Below, one piece after another: positions 19,284 through 21,217 of a stretch of 21,217 nucleotides of DNA. Positions within the stretch are counted from its first letter, which is position 1. Each line of letters opens with the position of its first letter. The stretch spans positions 1 to 21,217 of the forward strand of contig JAFOMB010000094.1 of the NCBI GenBank assembly GCA_017419065.1, read 5' to 3'. This DNA is from Erysipelotrichaceae bacterium (lineage in GTDB: Bacteria; Bacillota_I; Bacilli_A; Erysipelotrichales; Erysipelotrichaceae). Below the pieces are notes generated by a model that ran no database searches, was not told where the DNA came from, and worked only from the letters and a program-made list of their open reading frames with translations. The translations under genes were made by a program, and so were the position numbers.

Positions 19284-21217
19284 TTATGATCTCAGGTTCG
19301 CTTCGAACTTCTTCGAGAGCTCTTCGAGGATCTTCTCGTGGACCGGAGTGATCTCTTCGGCCTTGAGGGTGTGATCCTTGGCTTCATAGACGATGTTCAG
19401 AGAGATCGATTTAAAGCCCGTGAGGATGTGTTCTCCCTGGTAGACATCAAATACCGAGGTAGACTTCACAAGCGCGCCTCCGGCCTTCTTAGCGGCTTTC
19501 AAGAGGTCTTCCGCCTTGACGTCCTCTCTTACCAGCAGAGAGATGTCTCTGGAAACGCTCGGATATCTGGAGACGACCGGTGCTTTCGTCTTAGCCGGAT
19601 TTCTGCTGACCATGAGGTCCATATTCATTTCAAGGTAATAGACTTCCGGGAGCTTGTTTTTCTTCGCGTAGGAAGGATGCAAGGCTCCTAAGATGGCTAA
19701 TGTCTTTCCTTCCATCACGACTTCGCAGGAGCGGTATGGATGGAAGTGGACAGTATCCAGAGTGTTCTCCTTGACTGTAACTCTGCCCTTTTCGTATCCC
19801 AGCTTGTCCAGCATGTCCATCAGGAGACCCTTTAAGACATAGAAGTCAGCCTTGATGTTCAAATGCATGACAGAGGAAGAGAGGATGGAGCCTTCTAAGA
19901 CGACTGCCAGTCTTTCCTGTTCAAGACCTTCCGCATAGACCTTGGAGATCTCGAAGAGGTTGACGTTCTCATTGTAGTGATCGAGGTTATAGGACAGTGT
20001 CTCCAGAATGGAAGGCATCAGGGAATTGCGGACATATCTTCTGGCTTCGGATAACGGCGACAGGACTTCGACCGGTTTTCCTAACGGAAGCACGGCATCT
20101 TCAACCATCTTTCCGGAGACCAGGGTATAGGTCATGACTTCCTGAAGACCGTTGTTGAGGAGAACAGAGCGGATATTCCTTCTCATGGCCTGGGCGACAG
20201 ACAGGGTGCCGATCGTCTGAGGCATGTATGGAAGTGTTCCTTCGAGGTCATCGAAGTCCGTGAGTCTCGCGACTTCTTCATCGATGTCTTCCCGGATCGT
20301 GATATCGGTACGGTAGGACGGGATGTGGGCTGTGATGGCTTCCCCATCCACTTCCGGAGCGAAGTCGAGTCTGCGCAGGACATCGACGACTTCTTCGACC
20401 TTGTACTGCTTTCCGATGAGGGAGTTGAGATGGCTCATCGTCTCGGTGACAGTAACCGGTGTATAGTTGTCGGAACCGTATTCGACGGTCTCTTCAAAGC
20501 CGTCGGCTTCAGCGTATTCTTTCAAGAGCTGGACAGCTCTGTCAACGGCCTTCTTCTGTGCCAGAGGCTCTAAGCCCTTGGAGAAGCGGGAAGCAGCTTC
20601 GGTCATGAGACCTAAGCGGTTGGCGGTTCTTCTGATCTGGGCGTGATCGAATAAGGCGGCTTCGATGATGAGGCCTGTCGTATCCTCGAGGATCTTGGTG
20701 GCGTCGCCGCCCATGATACCCGCGATACCGATCGGTTCGCCGTTCGAGGTGATCATCATATCGCCCTTCTTTATATCGTAGACGATACCGTCGAGAGCGG
20801 TATATTCGCCTTCATAGTCATCTCTGACTGTGATCTCTCTGTGCGGATTAGATCTCAGGTCATAGAAGTGCAAAGGCTGTCCTGTTTCCAGCATGACCAG
20901 GTTGGAGATGTCGACGAGATTGTTGATGGCCTTGATGCCATTGGCCTTTAAGACTCTGACGATCCACTCCGGAGATGGCTTCAGGACGACTTTATTGACG
21001 ACCTTGGCTAAGAAGTGCGGGCAGTTTCCTGTCGCGGAAGAAAGGGCAAAGTTCCCCTTCTCACCGATCTGAGCGCTGCCTTCGTATTCCGGAAGCGTGC
21101 ACGGTCTATCTAAGATCGCTGCGATCTCCTTGGCCATCGCAAACATGGACAGGCAGTCCGGTCTGTTGGCATAGATGGTCAGATCCAGGATCGTATCCTG
21201 ATAGCCCAGTTTATCTA
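19284..21217 (-). CDS. pheT: Phenylalanine-tRNA ligase beta subunit, N-terminus beyond window
   Basis: About 644 residues are visible of roughly 800; the frame is open to the right edge, so the N-terminal tRNA-binding (EMAP-like) part is outside. The visible part starts in the B1 linker with LDLTIYANRPDCLSMF. The B3/B4 editing region follows, including NNLVDISNLVMLETGQPLHFYD and EPIGIAGIMGG. Next come the B5 domain (VTETMSHLNSLIGKQY...), the catalytic-like core (YVRNSLMPSILETLSYN), and the C-terminal anticodon-binding FDX-ACB domain (YPSVSRDISLLV...GFKSISLNIVYEAKDHTLKAEEI). It forms an alpha2-beta2 complex with PheS, normally encoded just upstream and so outside the window. An ATG at 21146 is internal, not the start. 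Confidence 0.97.
   Translation of the reverse strand, partial: DKLGYQDTILDLTIYANRPDCLSMFAMAKEIAAILDRPCTLPEYEGSAQIGEKGNFALSSATGNCPHFLAKVVNKVVLKPSPEWIVRVLKANGIKAINNLVDISNLVMLETGQPLHFYDLRSNPHREITVRDDYEGEYTALDGIVYDIKKGDMMITSNGEPIGIAGIMGGDATKILEDTTGLIIEAALFDHAQIRRTANRLGLMTEAASRFSKGLEPLAQKKAVDRAVQLLKEYAEADGFEETVEYGSDNYTPVTVTETMSHLNSLIGKQYKVEEVVDVLRRLDFAPEVDGEAITAHIPSYRTDITIREDIDEEVARLTDFDDLEGTLPYMPQTIGTLSVAQAMRRNIRSVLLNNGLQEVMTYTLVSGKMVEDAVLPLGKPVEVLSPLSEARRYVRNSLMPSILETLSYNLDHYNENVNLFEISKVYAEGLEQERLAVVLEGSILSSSVMHLNIKADFYVLKGLLMDMLDKLGYEKGRVTVKENTLDTVHFHPYRSCEVVMEGKTLAILGALHPSYAKKNKLPEVYYLEMNMDLMVSRNPAKTKAPVVSRYPSVSRDISLLVREDVKAEDLLKAAKKAGGALVKSTSVFDVYQGEHILTGFKSISLNIVYEAKDHTLKAEEITPVHEKILEELSKKFEANLRS

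Noticed and set aside
1..21217. CRISPR arrays, insertion sequences, prophage or horizontally acquired defence island
   Set aside because: No regularly spaced repeats, transposase or recombinase motifs, or cluster of unfamiliar genes; nearly all genes are conserved housekeeping families.

Overview
The window looks like chromosomal DNA from a Bacillota (Firmicutes) genome of roughly even base composition, plausibly Erysipelotrichia. The phylum is suggested by the infC-rpmI-rplT operon with an AUU-type start and an attenuator-like leader, by YneF, TrmL and RpsU, and by strong Shine-Dalgarno sites on operon-internal genes. The class is only an inference. I see no insertion sequences, prophage genes, CRISPR arrays or origins. 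This is mostly housekeeping DNA, and its interest lies in regulation and in paralogues that have lost catalytic residues.

Layout. Plus strand, 1-2941: a 5'-truncated DUF3267 membrane metalloprotease-like gene, an MFS transporter with its own promoter, and an alpha/beta hydrolase carrying an apparent single-base frameshift. A shared terminator separates these from a long minus-strand block. Read in the direction of transcription, that block holds rdgB, a DUF1461/Lit-like membrane protein and trmL (9653 to 7884); a small membrane protein and a YfcE-type phosphodiesterase (7845 to 6989); infC, rpmI, rplT and tRNA-Glu(CUC) (6822 to 5623); and a GNAT acetyltransferase followed by a PPi-dependent phosphofructokinase (5548 to 2981). 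A diacylglycerol-kinase-like gene runs on the plus strand at 9715-10596.

A second minus-strand block follows: yneF; then rsmE, mtaB, a degenerate Mur ligase and deoC, all overlapping; then rpsU; then phoH. Upstream of yneF, 16176-16323 could encode a 148-nt structured RNA with its own TATAAT box, possibly 6S-like. Next come a thioredoxin-fold lipoprotein and a PfkB-family protein lacking the GAGD motif, in one operon. This operon diverges from a canonical murE over only 43 bp. murE converges on pheT, which runs off the right edge.

Three themes stand out. (1) At least six operon-first genes have no Shine-Dalgarno and a TATAAT-like box ending 6-8 bp before the start codon, implying leaderless or nearly leaderless mRNAs; internal and ribosomal-protein genes keep Shine-Dalgarno sites. 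(2) Two full-length paralogues have lost signature catalytic residues while keeping their fold and operon position: the Mur ligase at 12468-13928 and the PfkB protein at 16910-17806. (3) Promoters are packed against terminators or against each other: yneF/rsmE, rpsU/phoH and pfkB-like/murE.
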